A program made the position numbers and the translations under genes. The notes below the pieces were generated by a model, which worked only from the letters and a program-made list of their open reading frames with translations, ran no database searches and was not told the origin of the DNA. From Myxococcales bacterium (GTDB taxonomy: Bacteria; Myxococcota; Myxococcia; Myxococcales; Myxococcaceae), in assembly GCA_003153055.1 (NCBI GenBank), contig PMBV01000243.1, positions 173 to 7,892 of the forward strand: 7,720 bases of DNA, given 5' to 3'. Positions within the stretch are counted from its first letter, which is position 1. Each line of letters starts with the position of its first letter. Positions 1 through 5,525 of the stretch are shown in pieces.

Positions 1-627
1 ATTCGCATGTTCATCGAGATGCTGGCGACGGGCCGCGTCGTGGATCCCAAGGAAATGCAAACGGTGCTCGACCTCTTGTCGCGGGAGACGACGCGCCTGT
101 CGGGGATGATCGAGTCGGTGCTGGACTGGGCGCGCATCGAGGGCGGGCGCAAGCAGTACCACCTCGAGCCTGTCCCCGTGGCCCAGATCGTCGAGGCGGC
201 CGTGGCCTCGTTCAAGACGCTCCGGTGGGGCGCCGCCATGCAGTTCGACGTCCAGGTGGCCCCGGGGCTCCCGCCGGTGCGGGTCGACGTCGACGCCTTC
301 TCGGGCGCCCTGCTCAACCTCTTGCAGAACGCCTTCAAGTACACTGGCGAGACGAAGCACATCGTGCTGCGCGCGGTGAAGGACGACGCCGACGTGGTCT
401 TCGAGGTCGAGGACAACGGCGTGGGCATTCCCCGGCGCGAGCTCAAGCGAGTCTTCGAGCGCTTCTACCGGGTGGACAACCTGTTGACCCGCAGGACCGA
501 GGGCTCGGGCCTGGGTCTCTCCATCGCCCAGCGCATCGTTCACGCCCACGGAGGGCGGATCTCTGTGGACAGCGCCATCGGGCGTGGCAGTACGTTCCGG
601 ATCCACTTGCCCGCGCCCCAGCCATGA
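1..627 (+). CDS. Sensor histidine kinase, C-terminal part (5' end outside window)
   Basis: This is the cytoplasmic catalytic end of a two-component sensor kinase, which would autophosphorylate on a histidine and pass the phosphate to the regulator encoded next. The reading frame is open from base 1. The first visible residues (IRMFIEML) look like the helix just after an H-box, so the phospho-accepting His probably lies about ten residues upstream of the window. Visible parts, counted from the first residue in the window, are: end of the HisKA dimerisation helices (to about 50), N-box NLLQN at 106-110, G1 box DNGVGI at 138-143, the FERFYRVD segment near 152-159, and G2 box GSGLGL at 168-173. 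The ATP-binding domain is therefore complete with all key motifs. The stop shares an ATGA with the start of the response regulator gene, a classic coupled pair. The sensing domain and signal cannot be judged. Confidence 0.95.
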   Translation: MRMFIEMLATGRVVDPKEMQTVLDLLSRETTRLSGMIESVLDWARIEGGRKQYHLEPVPVAQIVEAAVASFKTLRWGAAMQFDVQVAPGLPPVRVDVDAFSGALLNLLQNAFKYTGETKHIVLRAVKDDADVVFEVEDNGVGIPRRELKRVFERFYRVDNLLTRRTEGSGLGLSIAQRIVHAHGGRISVDSAIGRGSTFRIHLPAPQP

Positions 628-1307
628 GCACCGAGAAGCCCACCATCCTCCTCGTCGAGGACGACCTGTCGATCCTCACCGGCCTCTCGATGAGCCTCCG
701 CTACGAAGGCTTCGAGGTCCTCCAGGCCCAGGACGGGCGCGCCGCGCTCCAGAAGGCGCTCGACGAGGAGCCCGACCTCATCGTCCTCGACGTCATGATG
801 CCCGTGATGAACGGCTTCGAGGTGCTGGAAGAGCTGCGCAGCCGGGGCAGCGCGACCCCGGTGGTGATGTTGTCGGCCAAGAGCCTCGAGCCGGACAAGA
901 TCATGGGCTTGAACCTCGGCGCCGACGACTACGTGGTGAAGCCCTTCGGGCTCCAGGAGCTGCTCGCCCGTATCCGCGCGGTGCTCCGCCGCCGCTACCG
1001 GGAGGAAGAGCCGATGCGCTTCGCCGACACCGCGGTGGATCTCCGCTCGAAGACGGTGAGGCGGAGCGGCGCGCCGGTCGAGCTAACCGCCCAGGAGTTC
1101 AAGCTGCTCGCCCACTTCGTCACCCACCCCGGCCGCACCTTCAGCCGCGACGAGCTGCTCTCCGGAGCGTGGGGCTTCGGCTACGAGGGCACCGCCCGAA
1201 CGGTCGACAACTTCGTGAGCCAGCTCCGCGCCAAGTTCGAGCCAGACCCCGACGAGCCGCGACACTTCAAGACCGTGCGCGGCCTGGGGTACCGCTTCGA
1301 CCCGTAG
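624..1307 (+). CDS. OmpR/PhoB-family response regulator
   Basis: A 227-residue DNA-binding response regulator of normal family length. The receiver domain covers about residues 7-120: acidic pocket E12-D13-D14, phospho-acceptor D56 in LDVMMP, switch residue S84 (Ser instead of the common Thr), and K106 in VVKPF. The winged-helix DNA-binding domain covers about 130-227, with LTAQEFKLL, the recognition-helix region RTVDNFVSQLRAKFE and the C-terminal hairpin TVRGLGYRF. The ATG at 624 is chosen because it overlaps the kinase stop as ATGA and gives an N-terminus (MSTEKPTILLVEDD) typical of the family. Longer in-frame extensions run back through the kinase gene and are not real. Its partner is almost certainly the upstream kinase. 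Target genes are not evident. Confidence 0.96.
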   Translation: MSTEKPTILLVEDDLSILTGLSMSLRYEGFEVLQAQDGRAALQKALDEEPDLIVLDVMMPVMNGFEVLEELRSRGSATPVVMLSAKSLEPDKIMGLNLGADDYVVKPFGLQELLARIRAVLRRRYREEEPMRFADTAVDLRSKTVRRSGAPVELTAQEFKLLAHFVTHPGRTFSRDELLSGAWGFGYEGTARTVDNFVSQLRAKFEPDPDEPRHFKTVRGLGYRFDP

Positions 1308-1357
1308 GCTCCCAGGTAGGTGTAGCGCCCTGCGCGTCCGCACGGTTAGGTTTGGGC

Positions 1358-1609
1358 ATGCACCGCCGCTACACGATTCATCGAGATGGGGATCTGCTCG
1401 TCGAAGAGCTCGGCCCCGATGGACAGGTCCTCGACCCCGAACCCGTGCCTCCGGAAGATCGGCTCCCCCTCGAGGTGACGGTCCTCGCCCCCGACGACGC
1501 CGACTCGAAGGCCGCCCTCATCGACCTCTTGGAGATGGCGCTGGGCGTCGAGAGCGACGAGGCCGAAGCCAGCGGCCTCAAGAAGCAGCCCGCCCGCGCG
1601 TCGTGCTGA
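1358..1609 (+). CDS. Small acidic protein, function unknown
   Basis: An 83-residue protein I do not recognise. It starts at an ATG with a weak AGG ribosome site 7 nt upstream, 50 nt after the response regulator stop, so it may be transcribed with that kinase/regulator pair. Third codon positions are strongly GC-rich, as in neighbouring genes, which supports real coding. The protein has about 19 acidic against 8 Lys/Arg residues. Its N-terminal half looks beta-like (YTIHRDGDLLVEEL, then LEVTVLAP), followed by an amphipathic helix (KAALIDLLEMALGVE), a charged tail and a terminal Cys. There is no signal peptide or membrane segment, so it is probably cytoplasmic. It ends 8 nt from the convergent kinase gene. 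It could be a small accessory protein of the two-component system, but nothing in the sequence proves this. Confidence 0.7.
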   Translation: MHRRYTIHRDGDLLVEELGPDGQVLDPEPVPPEDRLPLEVTVLAPDDADSKAALIDLLEMALGVESDEAEASGLKKQPARASC

Positions 1610-1617
1610 GCTGAAGG

Positions 1618-2928
1618 CTACGCCTCGCCCGCGGCGATCTCGAAGCCAAACACCGCGCCGCCACCCTCCCGGTTCCTGGCGATCACCGACCCGCGGTGGG
1701 CCTCACTGATGCGTTTGACCAGCGCCAGCCCCAGGCCCAGCCCGGTGTCCGAGCCGTTCTTGCCTTTGATGAACTTGTGAAACAGCGAGTCGGCGTCGCC
1801 CGCGATGCCCGGCCCGCGGTCGAGCACCTCGAAGCGCACCGTCGCTTGGTCTCGGGTCACCTCGAGGGCCTCGACCCCTCCGGCGTGCTTCTTCGCGTTG
1901 TCGAAGAGGTTGGCCAGGGCACGATGGAGCAACGTGGGGTCGGCCTCCAGCCGATCAGAGGCGCCGTTGATCCGGAGCACCTCGGGCAACAGCCCCGCTC
2001 GTTCCACCGCCTCGGTGCACAGGTCGCGCAAGGACAGGGGCCGCGGCGACACCTGGCCGAACTCGACGCGGCTGCTGGCGAGCAGCTGTCCCACCAGCGC
2101 GTCCATCTCCATCACCTCGCGGTCGAGATCGTCGAACGTCTTCTTCGACGCTCCAGTCTCCTTGGCGATCTCCGAGATGATCCGCAGCCGCGCCAGTGGG
2201 GTGCGCATCTCGTGCGACACCGTCGCGAGGAGCTCGCGCTGATCGGCCATCTGCTTCTCGATGCGGGCGGCCATCTCGTTCACCGCGACGGCCACGACGC
2301 CGATCTCGTCAGGCTGCCGGCAGGAGAGCTCGGCCCGCGCCTTGAGGTCGCCAGCGCCGATCTTCGTCACCACGTCGGTGAGCTCGTCGAGGGGCCGCGC
2401 GAGCCGACTGGCGACTCTCCCCGACGCGGCCCAGATCATGAAGACGCCCAGCGTCGCGACGAGCCACCAGCTCCAGACGGGCCCCGAGCCGTGGGCGACG
2501 CAGACCCGGCCGGACCCCAGCTGGAGGCCGTCGCGCATCACCGGGAACTCGAAGGCGGCGCGACGGCACGTCTCTCCGACGCGCACGAGCGAGCTCCCGC
2601 GCTGATCGAACAGCTCGATGCTCCCGTCCACGTCCCTGGCCGTCTGACGAGCGAAGCGCTCGCGGGCCGACGGATCGTCCCAGTCGCGGGCGAACTGGCG
2701 GCCGACCCAGGTCTGGACGTTCTCGTAGAAGTGAAAGTGAGGCTCGTGCACTCGCCCGACGAGCACCATCACCGTAGCCACCAGGGCGCCGGTCATCACG
2801 AGCCCGCCCGAGAACCAGGCGAAGATGCGCCGCTTGAGCCGAGAGCGCACGAAGTGGCCCATGGGCCCCATCGGTCGATGCCAGGGAGGACCTCGATGGT
2901 GAAAGTGGTGGCCGCCGTGCACGTTCAA
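1618..2928 (-). CDS. CpxA-like membrane sensor histidine kinase with His-rich N-terminus
   Basis: A complete HAMP-type sensor kinase of 436 residues. Order: cytoplasmic His-rich tail (1-26, eight His), TM1 about 35-59, periplasmic sensor domain about 60-150, TM2 about 151-170, HAMP about 168-225, HisKA with H239 in TVSHEMRTPL, N-box around N340/N344, G1 DRGPGI at 370-375 and G2 GLGLGL at 396-401. The periplasmic part begins with HEPHFHFYE and contains C121 and C143, which could form a disulfide or bind metal. The start is uncertain. TTG at 2928 overlaps the regulator stop (TTGA). GTG at 2922 has AGGGA with a better 6-nt spacing and keeps the His-rich tail. ATG at 2871 would lose most of it and has no clear ribosome site. 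The product should phosphorylate the coupled regulator. The signal is probably envelope stress or a metal, inferred from the His clusters and the Spy-like neighbour. Confidence 0.95.
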   Translation of the reverse strand: MNVHGGHHFHHRGPPWHRPMGPMGHFVRSRLKRRIFAWFSGGLVMTGALVATVMVLVGRVHEPHFHFYENVQTWVGRQFARDWDDPSARERFARQTARDVDGSIELFDQRGSSLVRVGETCRRAAFEFPVMRDGLQLGSGRVCVAHGSGPVWSWWLVATLGVFMIWAASGRVASRLARPLDELTDVVTKIGAGDLKARAELSCRQPDEIGVVAVAVNEMAARIEKQMADQRELLATVSHEMRTPLARLRIISEIAKETGASKKTFDDLDREVMEMDALVGQLLASSRVEFGQVSPRPLSLRDLCTEAVERAGLLPEVLRINGASDRLEADPTLLHRALANLFDNAKKHAGGVEALEVTRDQATVRFEVLDRGPGIAGDADSLFHKFIKGKNGSDTGLGLGLALVKRISEAHRGSVIARNREGGGAVFGFEIAAGEA

Positions 2929-3599
2929 TCCCTGGTTAGCACGTAGCCCACGCCACGGACTGTCTTGATGAGCTGCGGGGGATCGTCGGCGAGCTTCTGT
3001 CTCAAGTGGCTGATGTGCACGTCGACGGTGCGCTCACCCACCACCACGTCGCTCCGACCCGCCTCGGACAGCAGCGCGTCTCGCGGAACGACCCGACCGG
3101 CCCGGCGCATGAGCGCCACCAGGATGTCGAACTCGATGCCGGTGAGCTCCACCGGCTCGCCGAGCCTGGTGACGAGTCGGGCAGGAACGTCGACGACGAT
3201 GTCGTTGACCCTCAGCTCCTCGCTCATCACCTCGGGCCTCGAGCGCCGCAGCACCGCCCTGAGCCGCGCGAGCAGCTCCCGCGGGCTGAAGGGCTTGGCC
3301 ACGTAGTCGTCGGCACCGAGCTCGAGGCCCACCACGCGATCGGTCTCGTCACCGCGGGCGGTCAACATGATGACCGGCACACTGCCCTTCGCCCGCACCC
3401 GCTTGAGCACCTCGAGGCCATCCATGCCCGGCATCATCACGTCGAGCAACAGCGCGTCCCACGCGCCTTGGTCCAGCATCGCCAGACCCCGTGGCCCGTC
3501 GGCGGCGTGGGCGAGGATGACGCCGTTCTGCTCGAGGTACGAGCCGAGCAGCTCGGGGAGTCGAGTGTCGTCGTCGATGAGAAGCACGCGGGAGGCCAT
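2925..3599 (-). CDS. OmpR/CpxR-family response regulator
   Basis: A 224-residue two-component transcription factor, full length for the family. The receiver domain spans about residues 3-118, with acidic residues D9-D10-D11, phospho-acceptor D53 in LLLDVMMPGMDG, switch T80 in MLTAR and K102 in VAKPF. The winged-helix domain spans about 127-224, with LTGIEFDIL, the recognition-helix region RTVDVHISHLRQKL and TVRGVGYVL near the end. The ATG at 3599 is preceded by a good ribosome site (GAAGGAAA). Its stop overlaps the presumed kinase start by 4 nt, so the two are translationally coupled partners. It is the third gene of a four-gene minus-strand run. By analogy with CpxR it may control the Spy-like gene at the head of the run, making an autoregulatory loop. 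That is inference, and no binding site was identified with certainty. Confidence 0.96.
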   Translation of the reverse strand: MASRVLLIDDDTRLPELLGSYLEQNGVILAHAADGPRGLAMLDQGAWDALLLDVMMPGMDGLEVLKRVRAKGSVPVIMLTARGDETDRVVGLELGADDYVAKPFSPRELLARLRAVLRRSRPEVMSEELRVNDIVVDVPARLVTRLGEPVELTGIEFDILVALMRRAGRVVPRDALLSEAGRSDVVVGERTVDVHISHLRQKLADDPPQLIKTVRGVGYVLTRD

Positions 3600-3650
3600 G
3601 TGGTTTCCTTCGAGACTACGCCAGAATCGAGCCCTTCCACGAGTCGCCCA

Positions 3651-3683
3651 CAGGGCGGCGAGCCAACGTCGGCCGCCGCCCTG
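3651..3683 (-). other. Strong intergenic hairpin between exported-protein gene and regulator gene
   Basis: A perfect 10-bp inverted repeat, CAGGGCGGCG at 3651-3660 and CGCCGCCCTG at 3674-3683. The stem can continue past a bulged A by 3 bp (GCC/GGC), leaving a 6-nt loop. In the minus-strand transcript it forms 11 nt after the stop of the small exported protein and about 50 nt before the regulator start. No U-run follows, so it is not a standard intrinsic terminator. It could be a partial attenuator, an RNA processing or stability element, or a leaky terminator that makes the two upstream genes more abundant than the regulator and kinase. Confidence 0.6.
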
Positions 3684-3694
3684 GCGTCAAGTCT

Positions 3695-3997
3695 CTAGCG
3701 CGTGGCAGGGGCGGCCGCCGGCGCGGTCACGACCTGCGGGCTCGTCGCCCCCGGCATGATGATGAAGACCTGGGGAGCCGCCGCGGGGGGCGCCGCCGCT
3801 GGTTGCACCACGACCGTCTGAGGCTGGGCCGGCGCGGGCGCCACCTCGGCGGGCTCGAACCGGGGCTGACCCCAGCGGTGCCCATACGAGGCCCCGCATT
3901 CATGGTGGTGAGCGTGCCAGCTCGCGCTGGCGATGGCACCGCCGTACCCGAAGAAGACTCCCATTCCCAACAGCAACATCAAGATCCGTCGTCGCAT
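3695..3997 (-). CDS. Small exported His- and Pro/Ala-rich protein
   Basis: A 100-residue protein of no family I recognise. It has a good Sec signal peptide: MRRR, then a hydrophobic core LMLLLGMGVFFGYGG, then AIASA. The likely cut after A25 (A-S-A) would leave a mature protein starting SWHAHHHECG, with His at 28, 30, 31, 32 and 40 and Cys at 34. The rest is a low-complexity Pro/Ala/Gln/Val segment (about 50-100), probably disordered and lacking a membrane anchor. The ATG at 3997 has a clear GAGGAG ribosome site about 8 nt upstream. It lies 40 nt after the Spy-like gene and upstream of the regulator/kinase pair on the same strand, so it is probably co-transcribed with them. The His cluster suggests periplasmic metal binding. 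This is inference from composition. The signal peptide could instead remain as an anchor. Confidence 0.82.
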   Translation of the reverse strand: MRRRILMLLLGMGVFFGYGGAIASASWHAHHHECGASYGHRWGQPRFEPAEVAPAPAQPQTVVVQPAAAPPAAAPQVFIIMPGATSPQVVTAPAAAPATR

Positions 3998-4037
3998 GTT
4001 CAGTACTCCTCACGTCAAAGGGTGTTCGATCCTCAGC

Positions 4038-4556
4038 TCACAGACTCACTGCGGGGCCGCCGTGCCACCGGCCGTGTCCGCCGTGCCCACAGCGCCCGTG
4101 GCCACAGCCGTGCCCAGCGTGCCCACCGTGCATGGCGCGAGGGCCGTGCTCGATGAGCTCGGCGAGGCGCTTGCGCTGCTCGGGGTTCAACGCCTCGTGC
4201 ACCTTCGCCAGGCCTTCCCGCAGGGTCTTCTTCAGCTCCTCGAAGGTGGCCTGTTGGGTGTCGAAGGACTCACCCACCGCGGCACCGTCGAAGTGCTCGC
4301 CCCGCACCGCCCGGGCAAAGGCCGAGCGACCGAGGTGCAGCTGATCGCGCGCGGCCCAGGCCTTCTTCTCGGCCTCCTCGACGAGCTCCTCGATCACCTT
4401 CTCTTGCCCTGGCGTGGTGTCGAGGTACTCGAAGAGGCGCCGGGTCATCCATCGGCGGGGGCTGCCAAAGCCCCGGCCGTGGCCACCGTAGAAGCCGCCC
4501 TTCCACACCTTGATGAGCCCGATGAGGCTCAGTGTTCCGATGACGAAGCCGAACAT
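4038..4556 (-). CDS. Spy/CpxP-like periplasmic heavy-metal sensor protein with His/Cys-rich tail
   Basis: A 172-residue protein resembling the Spy/CpxP group, also annotated as periplasmic heavy-metal sensor. In known members these all-alpha periplasmic proteins act as chaperones or inhibit a Cpx-type kinase. An N-terminal hydrophobic segment (MFGFVIGTLSLIGLIKVW) has no obvious cleavage site and probably anchors it. A Gly/Arg linker and a helical charged core follow, about 38-138. The core has two degenerate LTxxQ-type motifs, LDTTPGQ at 45-51 and LNPEQRKRL at 123-131. The tail from 137 holds nine His and two Cys (C151, C156) in Gly-His repeats. The ATG at 4556 has GGAGGAGA just upstream. An in-frame ATG five codons earlier lies within that ribosome site, and longer starts run into the divergent gene. 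It heads the run containing the regulator and kinase, so it probably reports envelope or metal stress to that kinase (inference). Confidence 0.85.
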   Translation of the reverse strand: MFGFVIGTLSLIGLIKVWKGGFYGGHGRGFGSPRRWMTRRLFEYLDTTPGQEKVIEELVEEAEKKAWAARDQLHLGRSAFARAVRGEHFDGAAVGESFDTQQATFEELKKTLREGLAKVHEALNPEQRKRLAELIEHGPRAMHGGHAGHGCGHGRCGHGGHGRWHGGPAVSL

Positions 4557-4561
4557 ATGTG

Positions 4562-4569
4562 TCTCCTCC
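4562..4569 (-). promoter_or_regulatory. Ribosome binding site fixing the Spy-like gene start
   Basis: On the minus strand this reads GGAGGAGA and ends 5 nt before the ATG at 4556. An upstream in-frame ATG at 4571 directly abuts this element, so translation from that ATG would read through the ribosome site as MEETHM. The strong site supports 4556 as the start. Confidence 0.75.
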
Positions 4570-4576
4570 ATGCGTC

Positions 4577-4595
4577 TGGGGCCACGATGGCCCCA
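4577..4595. promoter_or_regulatory. Palindrome upstream of the Spy-like gene (operator or 5' leader hairpin)
   Basis: Perfect 8-bp arms TGGGGCCA and TGGCCCCA flank a 3-nt spacer (CGA). The element sits 20 nt upstream of the Spy-like ATG, within the 113-bp region shared with the divergent gene that starts at 4670. As DNA it could be an operator for a dimeric regulator. As RNA it could form a tight leader hairpin near the ribosome site. OmpR-family regulators normally bind direct repeats, so if it is an operator, the regulator encoded downstream is not the obvious ligand. Confidence 0.45.
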
Positions 4596-4669
4596 AGTCG
4601 CCCGGGCGTCCGTCGCCCTTGCGTGAGAGGACAGTAGGGAGCCATTGTGAAGGGCCAGGGAGGAGCGGG

Positions 4670-5308
4670 ATGAAGAAGTGTGAACCTGGCGCGAAGCGCT
4701 CGAAGGCGAGGTGGGCGCTCGTCGTCGCGATTGTGGCTCGAGGGGCCCTCGGACAAGAGGTCGCGCCGACGGGTCCAGAGCCCAGCCCCTCGCTGGTTCC
4801 CGCGCCACCTCTGGAAGCTCCCCCGCCACCTCCCGAAGTCGCCAACCCGCTGCCCCCTCCCGAGGAGCCAGGAAGGCTCGTGCGGGTGGGGATGGCGCTC
4901 CTCATCGGCGGTGGCGCCGGAGCCCTCACCGCCTTCGGCGGCGGCCTCATCGGCGCGGCAGCCATCCGCAACGAGGCCGTGCAGCCGGTGGGAAACGTGT
5001 GGACGGGAGCCGCGCTCGGCTTCGCGCTCGGAGCTCCGGTGGGGGTGATCTTCGCCGGCTGGCTCTTCGATGGCGACGGCGCGTGGTGGGCGACGGTGCT
5101 GGGCGATCTGGCCGGGCTCGTCGTAGGGGCCGCCACGGCGCTGCTCGGCGGGCCGGAGGCGATCCCCCTGCTCTTCGCCCTCCCCCTCGGGGGGTCGGTG
5201 CTGGGCTACGAGACCTCCTCCAGCGCCAGCAGCACCCACCCGCGCGTGACACCGGTCGCCAGCCTGGGCGCCCATGGAGGAACCATCGGGATCATGGGGT
5301 CGTTCTGA
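4670..5308 (+). CDS. Exported Pro-rich/Gly-rich multi-helix membrane protein, function unknown
   Basis: A 212-residue protein I cannot assign to a named family. The ATG at 4670 is chosen because a strong GGGAGGAG ribosome site (4658-4665) precedes it and a signal peptide follows: basic MKKCEPGAKRSKAR, core WALVVAIVA, likely cut after G28 in GALG. A Pro-rich linker runs from about 33 to 67. The rest holds four Gly-rich hydrophobic segments, about 71-98, 111-133, 138-160 and 163-180, with small-residue spacing like glycine zippers. It ends with a Ser/Gly-rich tail and a terminal Phe, a feature of some outer-membrane proteins but weak evidence here. It is divergent from the Spy-like gene, so the two may share regulation. 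It overlaps the end of the small membrane gene on the other strand by 17 nt. A longer frame to 4559 exists but lacks a ribosome site. Confidence 0.8.
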   Translation: MKKCEPGAKRSKARWALVVAIVARGALGQEVAPTGPEPSPSLVPAPPLEAPPPPPEVANPLPPPEEPGRLVRVGMALLIGGGAGALTAFGGGLIGAAAIRNEAVQPVGNVWTGAALGFALGAPVGVIFAGWLFDGDGAWWATVLGDLAGLVVGAATALLGGPEAIPLLFALPLGGSVLGYETSSSASSTHPRVTPVASLGAHGGTIGIMGSF

Positions 5309-5525
5309 GCCGCCCGCGGTCAAAGGCCCATGCTACCAACCCCACGCCCATGAGGACCGGTGCCAGGACGACGGCGGCGAAGTGGCTGAGCGCGTAGGCC
5401 ACTCCGAGGAGCAGCTGCCACGCGTTCCCCAGGACGGTGCCGGACAGCACCGAGACGGCGTCGGGCCCGCCGGCCAGACGCAGCACGAGGGTGAGCCCGA
5501 CCATCGCCAGCGCGAGGCGGATCAC
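5292..5525 (-). CDS. Small integral membrane protein, function unknown
   Basis: A 77-residue hydrophobic protein with about three predicted membrane segments: about residues 2-18, 25-45 and 47-67. A basic C-terminus (FDRGRLRTTP) is likely cytoplasmic. It starts with GTG at 5525, overlapping the stop of the upstream gene in a GTGA, and has a GGAGG ribosome site 7 nt upstream, so the two genes are translationally coupled and probably work together. Its 3' end overlaps by 17 nt the convergent gene ending at 5308. I see no recognisable family motif. It could be a membrane partner of the linalool dehydratase/isomerase-like protein encoded before it. Confidence 0.75.
   Translation of the reverse strand: MIRLALAMVGLTLVLRLAGGPDAVSVLSGTVLGNAWQLLLGVAYALSHFAAVVLAPVLMGVGLVAWAFDRGRLRTTP

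Noticed and set aside
1696..2946. 416-codon open frame on the plus strand opposite the minus-strand kinase
   Set aside because: Its product is a His/Arg/Glu/Pro-rich composition with no motifs. The minus strand encodes a complete kinase with all catalytic boxes, so this is a GC-bias shadow.
3006..3698. 230-codon plus-strand frame opposite the response regulator
   Set aside because: Low-information composition and no ribosome site. The minus strand encodes an intact receiver and winged-helix domain.
4038..4146. Gly-His coding repeats as a tandem DNA repeat or CRISPR-like array
   Set aside because: The repetition is irregular and explained by the His/Gly-rich protein tail. There are no constant repeats or spacers.
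4646..4651. TTCACA on the minus strand, similar to a -35 box
   Set aside because: No acceptable -10 box lies 16-18 nt downstream. The nearest candidate (TACTGT) is only 9 nt away.
4557..4829. Longer N-terminus for the Spy-like gene, starting as far up as 4829
   Set aside because: It would overlap the divergent gene at 4670 and lacks a ribosome site. The ATG at 4556 has a strong one and begins directly with the hydrophobic anchor.
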